DNA from: Faecalibacterium sp. I3-3-33
Lineage (GTDB): Bacteria > Bacillota > Clostridia > Oscillospirales > Ruminococcaceae
Assembly (NCBI RefSeq): GCF_023347295.1
Contig: NZ_CP094469.1
Span: 1,054,001 to 1,118,000 of the forward strand
Length of the DNA stretch: 64,000 bases
Direction of reading: 5' to 3'
How positions within the stretch are numbered: the first letter of the stretch is position 1; the number at the start of each line of letters is the position of its first letter. The position numbers were made by a program, and so were the translations under genes. Below, piece after piece: positions 36,114-44,366 of this stretch. The notes below the pieces were generated by a model that did no database searches, had not been told where the DNA came from, and worked only from the letters and a program-made list of their open reading frames with translations.

Positions 36114-37080
36114 AATCGACCCGGAATTTCAGGGCAAGATCCCGCCCCTGAATTTTGAAGAAGAACAACAGCTTGAGCAGAACATTCTCCACGAAGGGCG
36201 GCTGCTGAATCCCATTATCATCTGGAATGGCTTTATTCTGGACGGGCATACCCGCTACCGCATCCTGCGGAAGCATCCGTTCATTGTCTACCAGATACAG
36301 GAGATCGAACTGGCCAACCGCTACGCAGCTCTCTCATGGATCTGCCAGAACCAGCTTGGACGCAGAAATCTCGACCCGGAACGGAAGAAGTTTCTGATGG
36401 GCAAGCTGTATGAATCCGAAAAGCTGGCACGGGGCGGCTCCAAAGAGCGGGCACACGATGAGAACGGACGGTTCACCTCAATGGTTCAAAATGATCCATT
36501 GAGGGCAAAGCAGCTCTCCACCTGTGAGCGCATTGCCGCACAAAACGGCGTTGGGGCGGCTACCGTAAAGAGAGCAGAGAAGTATGCCAAAGGCGTAGAC
36601 GCTGCGGAAGATGCAGTCCCCGGTGCAAGAGAAGAAATCCTGACCGGGCGCATCAAGGCAACGGATGCAGAAATCACCGCCTTGGCAAAAACGCCAAAAG
36701 CAGAAATCCCTGCGGCTCTCGCAGAATTGCGGAAGCCAAAGCAGGAACGTCAGCCTCGAAAAGCCGAAACATCTTCTTCAAAACAAACGCTTTCTGAAAT
36801 CAGCAAAAGCATCCAAGGGCATCAACGCCAGCTTACTACCGAAGAAAGAACCTTTCTGAAAGCATCCATTGACAACCGCTATCAGGAACGGGTCGTTGCA
36901 AACGGCTCCCTGATGATGTGCGAGGTACAGGGTGCAAAAGAGGACTTCATTCGCCGCTGGAATAGCATTTTCAAAGAATACCCGGATGTTTTTGAAGATT
37001 CGGACTGCCGCAAGATCATTCATGACTTGACCGAAGATGCCGTACAGTATCTTCTGAAAATAAAGGAGAAAACGCTATGA
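36091..37080 (+). CDS. ParB-like nuclease/N-terminal domain protein
   Basis: The 329-residue protein has a ParB/Sulfiredoxin-type N-terminal domain (about 15-75) with LEQNILHEGRLLNPIIIWNG and the signature DGHTRYRI, followed by an HTH-like region (about 150-175) and a helical C-terminus. Proteins of this type bind DNA and may keep or regulate the ICE in its free form. No ParA is seen in this window. ATG 36091 overlaps the zinc protein gene. Confidence 0.85.
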   Translation: MMNLNALKIDPEFQGKIPPLNFEEEQQLEQNILHEGRLLNPIIIWNGFILDGHTRYRILRKHPFIVYQIQEIELANRYAALSWICQNQLGRRNLDPERKKFLMGKLYESEKLARGGSKERAHDENGRFTSMVQNDPLRAKQLSTCERIAAQNGVGAATVKRAEKYAKGVDAAEDAVPGAREEILTGRIKATDAEITALAKTPKAEIPAALAELRKPKQERQPRKAETSSSKQTLSEISKSIQGHQRQLTTEERTFLKASIDNRYQERVVANGSLMMCEVQGAKEDFIRRWNSIFKEYPDVFEDSDCRKIIHDLTEDAVQYLLKIKEKTL

Positions 37081-37874
37081 TGCTTTCTAACCTGAACCTT
37101 TCCAGCCTGCCGGAGTGCAACTTTGAAGTGCGGTACGTTGACAGCGTTCTGCTGAACCCCTGCGCCGAATATCAGCGGCTGCTCCGCATGGGCAAGGTTG
37201 CACGAATCGCAGCAAACTTTTCGGAGTACATCGCCAATGAGCCGAAGGTCAGCTACCGGGATGGCCGCTACTTCGTCTTTGATGGCCAGAACACCATTGA
37301 GGCACGGAAAACGTGCAACGGTGGGCGTGACCTCCCGATTCGCTGCAAGGTCTTCTACGGCCTTTCTAAAGAGCATGAAGCTCTGCTGTTTGCTGTGCAG
37401 ACAGGCATTTCCAGCGAACTGACCGCTGGTGAACAGCTTCGTGCCAAACTGGTGGCACACGAAGAAAACGCCTGCGATTTTGTTTCGGTAACGGAGGACA
37501 CAGGCGTTCGGTTTGCACTGGATGGGATTCGTGCCCCGTGGAAAATCTACTGCATCCGCTCGGCTTACTACATCTACAAGAGCTACGGTGCATCACTTTA
37601 CCGTGAAATGCTGAGCGTTCTCGTAGACGCTTGGGGTGGCGATTCGGATTCGTTCCTGTCGGGCATCCTGCATGGCATGGCTCGTTTTCTGGCTCTGTAT
37701 CAGGGCGAATACAGCCGGGAGCGGCTGATTCTCCGGCTGCGCACAGTGCATCCCAAGACCATCACCCGGTTGGCACAAAACGACACTGGCAATGTGGCAG
37801 ACCGCCACATGAAACAGATCCTGTCCATCTACAACGGTGCTGGCCGTGCCCACAGTCTGCCTTGCAAGCGGTGA
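37077..37874 (+). CDS. DUF6551-like ParB-related protein
   Basis: The 265-residue protein has a ParB-like first half with KVSYRDGRYFVFDGQNTIEA in place of the usual GH(T/R)R box. It starts at ATG 37077, overlapping the ParB-like stop, after AAAGGAG. The pairing with a ParB-like gene is common in ICEs. No catalytic role can be claimed. Confidence 0.7.
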   Translation: MMLSNLNLSSLPECNFEVRYVDSVLLNPCAEYQRLLRMGKVARIAANFSEYIANEPKVSYRDGRYFVFDGQNTIEARKTCNGGRDLPIRCKVFYGLSKEHEALLFAVQTGISSELTAGEQLRAKLVAHEENACDFVSVTEDTGVRFALDGIRAPWKIYCIRSAYYIYKSYGASLYREMLSVLVDAWGGDSDSFLSGILHGMARFLALYQGEYSRERLILRLRTVHPKTITRLAQNDTGNVADRHMKQILSIYNGAGRAHSLPCKR

Positions 37875-38290
37875 TGAGCATGATCCCAGTCAACCGAAAG
37901 TTTCTGCGCGGTGATATTTACTACGCCAATCTGGAGCCGCACCTTGGCTCCGAGCAGGGCGGTATCCGCCCTGTGGTCGTGGTGCAGAACAACACCGCAA
38001 ACTGCTATTCGCCCAACCTCATTGTTGCGCCTGTTACATCCAATACTGCAAAGAAGCCCGATCACCAAGCCCACGTTCTTGTGGACAGTAATCGGGCTTT
38101 TTTGCAGCCCTCTATGATCTTGGCAGAATCTGTCCAGACCATCAGCAAGGGACGGCTGATCCGCCCGATGGGGCGGTTGAGCATCCCGGAACTCATTCGG
38201 CTCAATTATGCGCTGCTCTATCAGCTCGATCTCAACGAATGGGTATGGAGAAAGGAGGCCTATGAACGCTATCTGCGATACCACCGCTAA
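37874..38290 (+). CDS. PemK/MazF family toxin-like protein
   Basis: The 138-residue protein has the MazF opening RGDIYYANLEPHLGSEQGG, IRPVVVVQNN and the late motif ESVQTISKGRL. MazF proteins cut RNA and are usually paired with a small antitoxin encoded just upstream. Here the upstream gene is the DUF6551-like one, whose stop overlaps the start (TGATG), and no MazE-like gene is present. The 53-residue frame downstream is the only unexplained small partner. Confidence 0.85.
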   Translation: MSMIPVNRKFLRGDIYYANLEPHLGSEQGGIRPVVVVQNNTANCYSPNLIVAPVTSNTAKKPDHQAHVLVDSNRAFLQPSMILAESVQTISKGRLIRPMGRLSIPELIRLNYALLYQLDLNEWVWRKEAYERYLRYHR

Positions 38291-38423
38291 ATCTGAAACC
38301 CTTTCCGTCAAAGGCTGCAAAGTCAAGATCACCTATGCGCCTGCGGATACGGACTGTCTGGATGCCATCCAGAAACTATTGCAGACCACCATCCTGCGCA
38401 CGGCAGGGCACACCGCTGCCTGA
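38262..38423 (+). CDS. Small hypothetical protein overlapping mazF
   Basis: The frame gives 53 residues with KGCKVKITYAPADTDCLDAIQKLL, a short beta-alpha pattern. ATG 38262 follows AAAGGAGG, an excellent ribosome binding site inside the mazF end, and overlaps it by 29 bases. It could be an antitoxin or an unrelated ICE protein. Confidence 0.6.
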   Translation: MNAICDTTAKSETLSVKGCKVKITYAPADTDCLDAIQKLLQTTILRTAGHTAA

Positions 38424-38540
38424 CATCCTTGTGCTCCTTGAATGCGTGAGATAAGATAAAATCGAACTGAACCTTGAAAACAAAATATGGACGAAACACG
38501 TTTGATTTTTCCTTTCTCACTCAAAGAAAGAGAGATTGAA

Positions 38541-40154
38541 ATGAAAAAACGTGTCTATACCTTATACCGTGTTTCGACAAAGGGACAGGTCGAGAAAGAC
38601 GACATCCCCATGCAGAAAGAAGCCTGCCGCAACTTTGCAGAAAGTCAGGGCTGGGAGATCGTCAAGGAATTTTCCGAAAAAGGCGTTTCCGGCTTCAAAA
38701 ATCTGCCAAAGAGCGTGACGAACTCCAGAAAATTCAACAGGCCGCGATGGAGGGCAAGTTTGACATCCTGCTGGTGTTCATGTTTGACCGTCTCGGTCGC
38801 CGTGATGATGAAACGCCCTTTATCGTGGAATGGTTCACGAAGCAGGGCATCGAAGTCTGGAGCGTGAACGAGGGACAGCAGCGATTTGACACCCATGTGG
38901 ACAAGCTGATGAACTACATCCGCTACTGGCAGGCATCCGGCGAAAGTCTGAAAACCTCCGTCCGTACCCGGACAAGGCTGGAACAGCTCACCGGGGAGGG
39001 ACACTACACGGGCGGCACCGTGGCTTTTGGCTACAAGCGTGTCCGCCTTGGTCGGGTGAACAAGAAAAATCAAGAGGTCTGTGACCTTGTGATTGATGAA
39101 GCGGAAGCTGAGATCGTCCGGCTGATTTTCCACAAGTACGTTTACGAGGGCTACGGCGCACAGAAGTTGAGCCACTATCTTTATGAACAGGGAAGTCGTA
39201 GGACGGAACAACAAAAACATCCCCAACACCAGCATCGTTCGGATGATCAAGAATAAAGGATACACGGGGTACCTCATCAACGGTGCGGTGGAGACGGAGT
39301 GTCCGCAGCTCCGCATCATCGAACCAGAGCTGTTCGAGCAGGCACAGGAACTGCGGCAGGCACGCACCTGTGAGCGTGGCGGCACTTCACTGGGCACCAG
39401 TTCCAAAGCCCTGTTGACCGGGCTGGTTTACTGCGGTCACTGCGGCAACCGCTTGAGCCTGACCAGCAGCGGACGGACACACACCTACGCCGATGGGCAT
39501 ACGGTGAAAGAAGTCCGGCCCCGGTATAGCTGCTTTTATAAGATCCGGCATCCGGGTGACTGCGATGGGCAGTCCGGCTATGGTGTTTCCAAGCTGGATT
39601 CCATTGTAGAAGAAGTTGTCCGGCAGATCTTCGCACAGTTCCGGGAAGTTTCCCGGAAGAAGCTACTGGAATCGGTCAAGACCAACGATGCCGCTCGCAT
39701 CCAGAAGAAGGTCAAGAAAATCCAGAAAGACTTGGAAAGCAAGCAGAAAGAACTGGACGACCTGAAAGCCGAAACCATCCTCGTCATCCGGGGCGTGAGT
39801 GCCTTGGACAAAGAACTGCTGGGCACACTGGTAGCCGAGGCAAGAGAGGCTCTGGAAACTCTGGAAAAGCAGCTCGTGCAGGCACAGGAAGAATACGAAG
39901 AAGCCACCAAAACAGCAAAGCGTAGCAACTACATCTGCAACGAGTTGTTTACATGGGCGGATGTTTACGACACCGCCAACCACGATGAACGCCGTGCCAT
40001 CTTGCAGCAGTTCATCAAGGAGATTCGCGTCCGAAAAGACTATGAGATCTCGATTACGCTGAACGCCAGCTTCAACCAAGTGGAGCAGCTCAAGGCTGTA
40101 TCAACCTACGATGGCGCGGAAATCTTTGAAGAAATTTCCGAGAAAGGGGCATAA
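38541..40154 (+). pseudogene. Serine recombinase with two frameshifts
   Basis: Three frames add up to one recombinase: MKKRVYTLYRVSTKGQ (catalytic Ser12) from 38541, then FDILLVFMFDRLGRRDDETPF in another frame, then NTSIVRMIKNKGYTGYL with a zinc ribbon (CGHCGNRL) and coiled coil up to 40154. The first slip is a missing A in the A-run at 38697-38701; the second is a net extra base near 39202. The two together restore the frame. Start and end are otherwise normal, so the gene was recently lost or holds sequence errors. It meets the next recombinase tail to tail. Confidence 0.85.
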
Positions 40155-41810
40155 AAGCGATGCTCTTGCCCGCAGCACCATGCAAAACGTAAAGAAAGAA
40201 GCGTAAAACCGATGGATTTTCAAAAAGTACATTGATGACCCCACCCGGTTCGCATCCGACTTCAGGGTTCGGAGCCCGGCACGGTCTGCCAAAGTTTTTT
40301 GGACATAAAAAACGCCGCATCGTATAAAAACGATGCGGCAAATTGGTGGAGCATTGTCTACAGCACTCGAACCTAAAACCTCTTCACGGGTGACTGTCTT
40401 GGCATCGTCCATGAAGTTGAAATTGAGCACGACCCGGTCATCAAAGACGTAAACCGAGTTGACAAAGGTATCAATGATCTGCCGCTGGTGTTCCGTGCTG
40501 CCCACGTCACCCTTGCGGAATTTCTCAAGCCAGAACCGAATCCACTCACGGGTCAGGACGGGCTTTTTCAGTTCTTCTTCCAGAATGCTGGTGTTCAGGG
40601 CTTCTTTCCGGGCTTCCAGCTCGTCCAGCCGCTGCTTTGTGGTCGGGGTCAAGATGCCCTGTTCAATGGCTTCCAGAAGGTTTGCCAGCCGCTTCTCCGT
40701 ATCCCGGAGCTGGTCTTTCAGGACAGGCAGCCGGGTGTTCTCCTTCTGCTGGGCTTCCATGACTAAATCTATCAGCCGTTCGATGATTTCGTCGTTAAAA
40801 ATCACCTTAATGGCGGTGTCCACCACGAACCGTTCCAGCGGCTCCTTGCGGATGGCTTTCAGGTCACAGTGCGCCTTGCCATGGCGTTTGGCGTTGCCGC
40901 ACTTGTAGTAATAGTAGGTGTTTCCCATGTGGCTGGTGCCGCTTTCGCCGCCCATCAGGGTGCCGCACTTGCCACAGAACAGCTTGGTGGTCAGCAGATA
41001 GCTCACATCCTCTTTTGCGGGCCGACCGTGGGCGATCTTGTTTTGCTCGAAACGCTGCTGCACCCGGTCGAACAAGTCCTGGTCAACAATAGCCGGAATG
41101 CCGCCCGGCGTCACAATGTCCTTGTAGCGGTATTCGCCAATGTAGCGGCGGTTGCGGAAGATCTGGAAGAAGCTGTTCTTCACGAACGGCTTCCCGGTGC
41201 GGGTACGCAGACCGCGCTCGTTCAGGGATGCTGCGATCTTCTCGGCCGGTTCGCCGTCGGCATACCGGCTGAAGATTTCCTGCACGATGGGAGCCGTCTC
41301 CGGGTCGATATGGTACAGCCTGTCCTCCTTGCCAATGGTGAAGCCCAGCGGCACCACACCGCCGTTGTACTTGCACTGGAGGGCATTTTCGCGCTCACCG
41401 CGCGCCACTTTCAGGGCCAGTTCGGCGGAATAGTATTCCGCCATGCCAATAAGCATACTCTCCACCATAATGCCTTCAGGCCCTTGCGAAATGGGTTCCA
41501 TGGCAGACACCAGATGAACACCGTTCTTTTCCAGCTGGTGCTTGTAGTTCACAGCATCGTAGCGGTTCCGGGCAAAGCGGTCGAGCTTCCAGACCAGAAC
41601 CACATCGAAGATTTTCTTCGCGCTGTCCTTTATCATGTGCTGGAACTCCGGGCGGTCATCCGTCTTGGCAGAGTAGGCACGGTCAATGTAGGTGCCGACC
41701 ACGGTGATGCCGTTTTTCTCGGCGTAGTCCTTGCAGTCGCGCAGCTGTCCCTCAATGGACGCTTCGCGCTGGCTATCGGATGAATAGCGGGCGTAGATTA
41801 CGGCGGTCAT
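40101..41810 (-). CDS. Large serine recombinase, probable ICE integrase
   Basis: The 569-residue protein begins MTAVIYARYSSDSQREAS with catalytic Ser10, then the conserved LDRFARNRYD, a recombinase domain, a zinc ribbon (CGKCGTLMGG...C...C) and a coiled coil. It lies at the ICE edge and points inward. Its last roughly 75 codons run past a strong terminator (40307-40339) and into the 3' end of the broken recombinase, so the natural C-terminus may have been replaced. It has its own promoter upstream (41878-41906). Confidence 0.88.
   Translation of the reverse strand: MTAVIYARYSSDSQREASIEGQLRDCKDYAEKNGITVVGTYIDRAYSAKTDDRPEFQHMIKDSAKKIFDVVLVWKLDRFARNRYDAVNYKHQLEKNGVHLVSAMEPISQGPEGIMVESMLIGMAEYYSAELALKVARGERENALQCKYNGGVVPLGFTIGKEDRLYHIDPETAPIVQEIFSRYADGEPAEKIAASLNERGLRTRTGKPFVKNSFFQIFRNRRYIGEYRYKDIVTPGGIPAIVDQDLFDRVQQRFEQNKIAHGRPAKEDVSYLLTTKLFCGKCGTLMGGESGTSHMGNTYYYYKCGNAKRHGKAHCDLKAIRKEPLERFVVDTAIKVIFNDEIIERLIDLVMEAQQKENTRLPVLKDQLRDTEKRLANLLEAIEQGILTPTTKQRLDELEARKEALNTSILEEELKKPVLTREWIRFWLEKFRKGDVGSTEHQRQIIDTFVNSVYVFDDRVVLNFNFMDDAKTVTREEVLGSSAVDNAPPICRIVFIRCGVFYVQKTLADRAGLRTLKSDANRVGSSMYFLKIHRFYASFFTFCMVLRARASLLCPFLGNFFKDFRAIVG
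40307..40339 (-). terminator. Terminator inside the recombinase reading frame
   Basis: On the minus strand GCCGCATCG and CGATGCGGC form a 9-bp stem with loop TTTTTATA, followed by a T-run (40307-40312). It stands before the stop codon of the frame it lies in. Confidence 0.8.
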
Positions 41811-41844
41811 GGCTGCACCTCTCTTTACACATCATTGAATGTCA

Positions 41845-41877
41845 GGTTATTCAATCGAAGCAATGTTTCGTATAACC
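41845..41877. promoter_or_regulatory. Dyad near the recombinase start
   Basis: GGTTAT (41845-41850) and ATAACC (41872-41877), with inner arms CGAA and TTCG, form an interrupted inverted repeat. It lies where an attachment site or recombinase operator is expected. Confidence 0.5.
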
Positions 41878-41906
41878 TATATACCATATTTCGCACCCGT
41901 TTGCAA
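41878..41906 (-). promoter_or_regulatory. Promoter of the ICE recombinase
   Basis: Read on the minus strand, TTGCAA (41901-41906), a 17-base spacer and TATATA (41878-41883) form a plausible promoter about 68 bases before the start codon. Confidence 0.55.
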
Positions 41907-41923
41907 GAAAAACAAAACAGAAA

Positions 41924-41954
41924 AGTGGTGGTGCTCACCGTGAACACCACCACT
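41924..41954. repeat. 31-bp imperfect palindrome near the ICE edge
   Basis: AGTGGTGGTG (41924-41933) and CACCACCACT (41945-41954) are perfect arms, with TCAC/GTGA inside them. Only one centre base and one pair break the symmetry. It could be an attachment, transfer or operator site. Confidence 0.65.
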
Positions 41955-42298
41955 TCAGAAGAAAAAGGTTCTTTGCTTGCTTTATGCGTCTTAACAATTT
42001 GGAAACAATTGCGCAAAAGCTGTTTTGAGCGAATTAGCTGAGAGCAAGAATCGTCCCGTGGCCACAAATTTTCAATTCTTGAAAATATTGTGCCCATTCG
42101 GGACTGCACTTCTGCAATGCTCCCGCGTTTTTGAAGTGTTCTTGTTGGGGCGTGCCTGCCCCAAACCCTGCTGGAATGAGTACGGCAAACTGGAAGTTGT
42201 CGGGGCGAGGTCCCTTCATCTTGCTACGCAAGACCGTTCTGTCGCTTAAAAGCCCCACTGGGGCTTTCATTGTTCTGCTTCGCTCCACAAACGCGAAT
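41955..42298. other. Gene-less stretch at the ICE-chromosome border
   Basis: No supported gene is seen. A small terminator-like hairpin (AAAAGCCCC 42248-42256, GGGGCTTT 42260-42267) ends it. Base composition changes here from the ICE to lower GC, so the attachment site may be nearby, but no repeat could be matched because the other ICE end is outside the window. Confidence 0.4.
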
Positions 42299-42616
42299 TT
42301 ATACCCGGTACTTGTCTCGATTTATAGTCATATCAACCAAATGAAATACAAGTAAGATAATAAAAAAAACGGAAACTATTATTATTCCTGCGCCCGGCTT
42401 GATAAAATCAATTATACCGCCAAGACAAAAGAGCATTGCCCATGTCTTAATCCGTTTTCCAGTAACTCTGCATATTTTCTCTGTGTTTAATCCAGTATAA
42501 TCTCCTGATAAAAACAGCACACTTCTTTCTGTATTCCTTGATTTGATAAAAAATCTTCCAACAAAAAAGAGAACAGTTGCCATCAGTAAATCAATAAATA
42601 TAATTATTATTTTCAT
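42299..42616 (-). CDS. Small membrane protein
   Basis: The 105-residue product has three hydrophobic segments (about 2-20, 55-75, 78-95) and a polar stretch FLSGDYTGLNTEKICRVTGK between the first two. I chose the ATG at 42616 because GAGGTG lies just before it on the minus strand. The layout is like DUF3784 proteins but I am not sure of the family. AT-rich codon use sets it apart from the chromosome genes to the right. Confidence 0.6.
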   Translation of the reverse strand: MKIIIIFIDLLMATVLFFVGRFFIKSRNTERSVLFLSGDYTGLNTEKICRVTGKRIKTWAMLFCLGGIIDFIKPGAGIIIVSVFFIILLVFHLVDMTINRDKYRV

Positions 42617-43071
42617 TTTCAACACCTCTAATTCTAAGTTCACAACTTCCAATTTACTGGGTTAAGCCGAGTATACCACACTCCTCCATGAAAGAACACC
42701 CCGATATAGTGAAATTTTGCCATTTTTCTGCGTACGTGCGTACACGCTCCGCAGGGATTCTAATGGGCTTGGCCCCTTGGCACACAGACTTTGGCACAAA
42801 GTCTAGTGTGTTACACCTTGTCAGAGGTGTACAGGCTCTCCCCGGTACGCACGTATGCAGCGATTGCCCCCAGTGAGCCATATAGGGGGGCGACCAAGTT
42901 CGCACAAGGCGAACTTGATCCCGCAAAACAAAAGGCAGGATACCACCGTCATAGTGATACCCTGCCTTTGCTCGTTTACTGTTCCGAGTAGTCCTTTCTC
43001 AGAACCTCCTGCAAACAAAAAACGTACCCGAACCCTTTCTCATAGAGAATTGGGTTCGAGTACGAACTGTA
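42617..43071. other. Gene-less stretch rich in hairpins
   Basis: No supported gene is seen. Hairpins include a GACTTTG/CAAAGTC palindrome (about 42786-42803), AAAGGCAGG/CCTGCCTTT (about 42930-42970), and CGAACCC/GGGTTCG (about 43029-43059) just past the tRNA 3' end, which may be the tRNA terminator. Confidence 0.5.
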
Positions 43072-43147
43072 TGGTGGACCTAGAGGGATTCGAACCCTTG
43101 ACCTCTCGGATGCGAACCGAACGCTCTCCCAGCTGAGCTATAGGCCC
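43072..43147 (-). tRNA. tRNA-Ala (anticodon CGC)
   Basis: The 76-base minus-strand sequence folds as a full cloverleaf with CCA encoded. The acceptor stem GGGCCTA/TAGGTCC contains a G3-U70 pair, the alanine identity element. The anticodon loop is TTCGCAT, giving CGC, which reads GCG. The D-arm is GCTC...GAGC. The first T-stem pair is an A-C mismatch, which is slightly unusual. Confidence 0.93.
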
Positions 43148-43235
43148 ATATTTAGGGGCGTGACTCGGTTGGGCGACCAACCGACATACTCCCCATTTGA
43201 ATGCCCACAACTCTGTGGGGCACAAAAGCGATACG

Positions 43236-43264
43236 CTTGCACTCCCAACTGAGCTACGAGCCCA
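43236..43264 (-). repeat. tRNA 5'-half fragment 1
   Basis: On the minus strand this reads TGGGCTCGTAGCTCAG then TTGGGAGTGC: a tRNA acceptor-5' strand and D-arm with no anticodon arm or T-arm after it. It lies upstream of the tRNA-Ala gene in the same orientation. Confidence 0.65.
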
Positions 43265-43330
43265 CGAAAAAGCACCCAATTTCAAATGGGGGCAAATGAG
43301 CTATAACACCAGATCGGGAAAGCAACGCTT

Positions 43331-43359
43331 GCACTCCCAGCTGAGCTATAGGCCCATAT
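43331..43359 (-). repeat. tRNA 5'-half fragment 2, copy of the tRNA-Ala start
   Basis: On the minus strand this reads ATGGGCCTATAGCTCAGC then TGGGAGTGC, identical to the tRNA-Ala from just before base 1 through the D-loop, then unrelated. Both fragments continue with AAGCG. Confidence 0.7.
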
Positions 43360-43429
43360 TGATGACGCTGATAGTGTACCGCGTTTTGGGTCGTTTGTCA
43401 AGCAATTTCGGAGAGCGCAAGCGGGGGAC

Positions 43430-44257
43430 TTACAAGCGGCCGAGCTGCCAGAAGGCCACGGCGCTGGCGGCGGCTACGTTGAGGGAATCCACCCCGTGGG
43501 ACATGGGGATCTTTACGGTGTAATCGCAGGCGGCAATGGTGCTGTTAGCAAGCCCGTCACCCTCAGTGCCCAGCACGATGGCAAGCTTCGGCTCAGCGGC
43601 AAGGGCGGGGTCGTCAATGCTGACCGAGCGGTCGCTCAGTGCCATGGCAGCGGTCTTGAAGCCCAGTGCGTGGAGCTGGGCGCTGCCGTTTTCCGGCCAG
43701 TCGGCGGGGCAGGCGCCGATCTGCGCCCATGGTACCTGAAATACGGTGCCCATGCTCACCCGCACCGCGCGGCGGCACAGCGGGTCGCAGCAGGAGGGGG
43801 TAATGAGCACGGCGTCCATGTTCAGCGCGGCAGCGCTGCGGAAGATAGCTCCCACATTGGTGGAATCCACGATGCCTTCCAACACAGCCACCCGGCGGGC
43901 GTGAGCGCATACCTGCTCCACCGTGCGGGGCGCAGGGCGGCGGAAGGCGCACAGCACGCCCCGGGTCAGTGCAAAGCCGGTGAGCTGTGCCAGCAGCTCC
44001 CGGTCGGCGGTGTACACCGGCACATCGCCGCAGCGGGTCAAAATCTCCTGTGCCGGGCCGGTGATCTGCTTGCGCTCCATCAGCAGGGAAAGGGGCTGGT
44101 ACCCGGCGTCCAGCGCCCGGGCGATCACCTTGGGGCTTTCGGCGATAAAAATGCCCTTTTCCGGCTCCAGCCGGTTGCGCAGCTGCGCCTGCGTGAGCCG
44201 GGCGTAGATGTCCAGTTCCGGGGCGGTAAGGTCGGTGATCTCGTGAATGACAGGCAT
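43430..44257 (-). CDS. SpoU/TrmH-family RNA 2'-O-methyltransferase
   Basis: The 275-residue enzyme has an N-terminal RNA-binding part and a C-terminal SPOUT knot with motif 1 DSTNVGAIFRSAAALN (about 139), motif 2 LAIVLGTEGDGL and motif 3 KIPMSHGVDSLNVAAA. It probably methylates a ribose in rRNA. The start at 44257 follows AAGGAG; the open frame upstream has no signal. It is the first clear chromosome gene next to the tRNA. Confidence 0.92.
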   Translation of the reverse strand: MPVIHEITDLTAPELDIYARLTQAQLRNRLEPEKGIFIAESPKVIARALDAGYQPLSLLMERKQITGPAQEILTRCGDVPVYTADRELLAQLTGFALTRGVLCAFRRPAPRTVEQVCAHARRVAVLEGIVDSTNVGAIFRSAAALNMDAVLITPSCCDPLCRRAVRVSMGTVFQVPWAQIGACPADWPENGSAQLHALGFKTAAMALSDRSVSIDDPALAAEPKLAIVLGTEGDGLANSTIAACDYTVKIPMSHGVDSLNVAAASAVAFWQLGRL

Positions 44258-44319
44258 GGGAACGCTCCTTTGAAATGAAGTTTTTTCTATTGTAGCACAA
44301 GCCGGGACAGAATGCAAAA

Positions 44320-44350
44320 ATCCCTGCTGCACACAGGGCACAGCAGGGAT
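44320..44350 (-). terminator. Terminator of the ABC/FtsX gene
   Basis: On the minus strand ATCCCTGCTG and CAGCAGGGAT form a 10-bp stem followed by TTTTG. Confidence 0.85.
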
Positions 44351-44366
44351 TGGAATGCGGAATAGT

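Noticed and set aside
42025..42249. Short frames at the ICE border
   Set aside because: Frames on both strands overlap, none has a ribosome binding site and no family pattern is visible.
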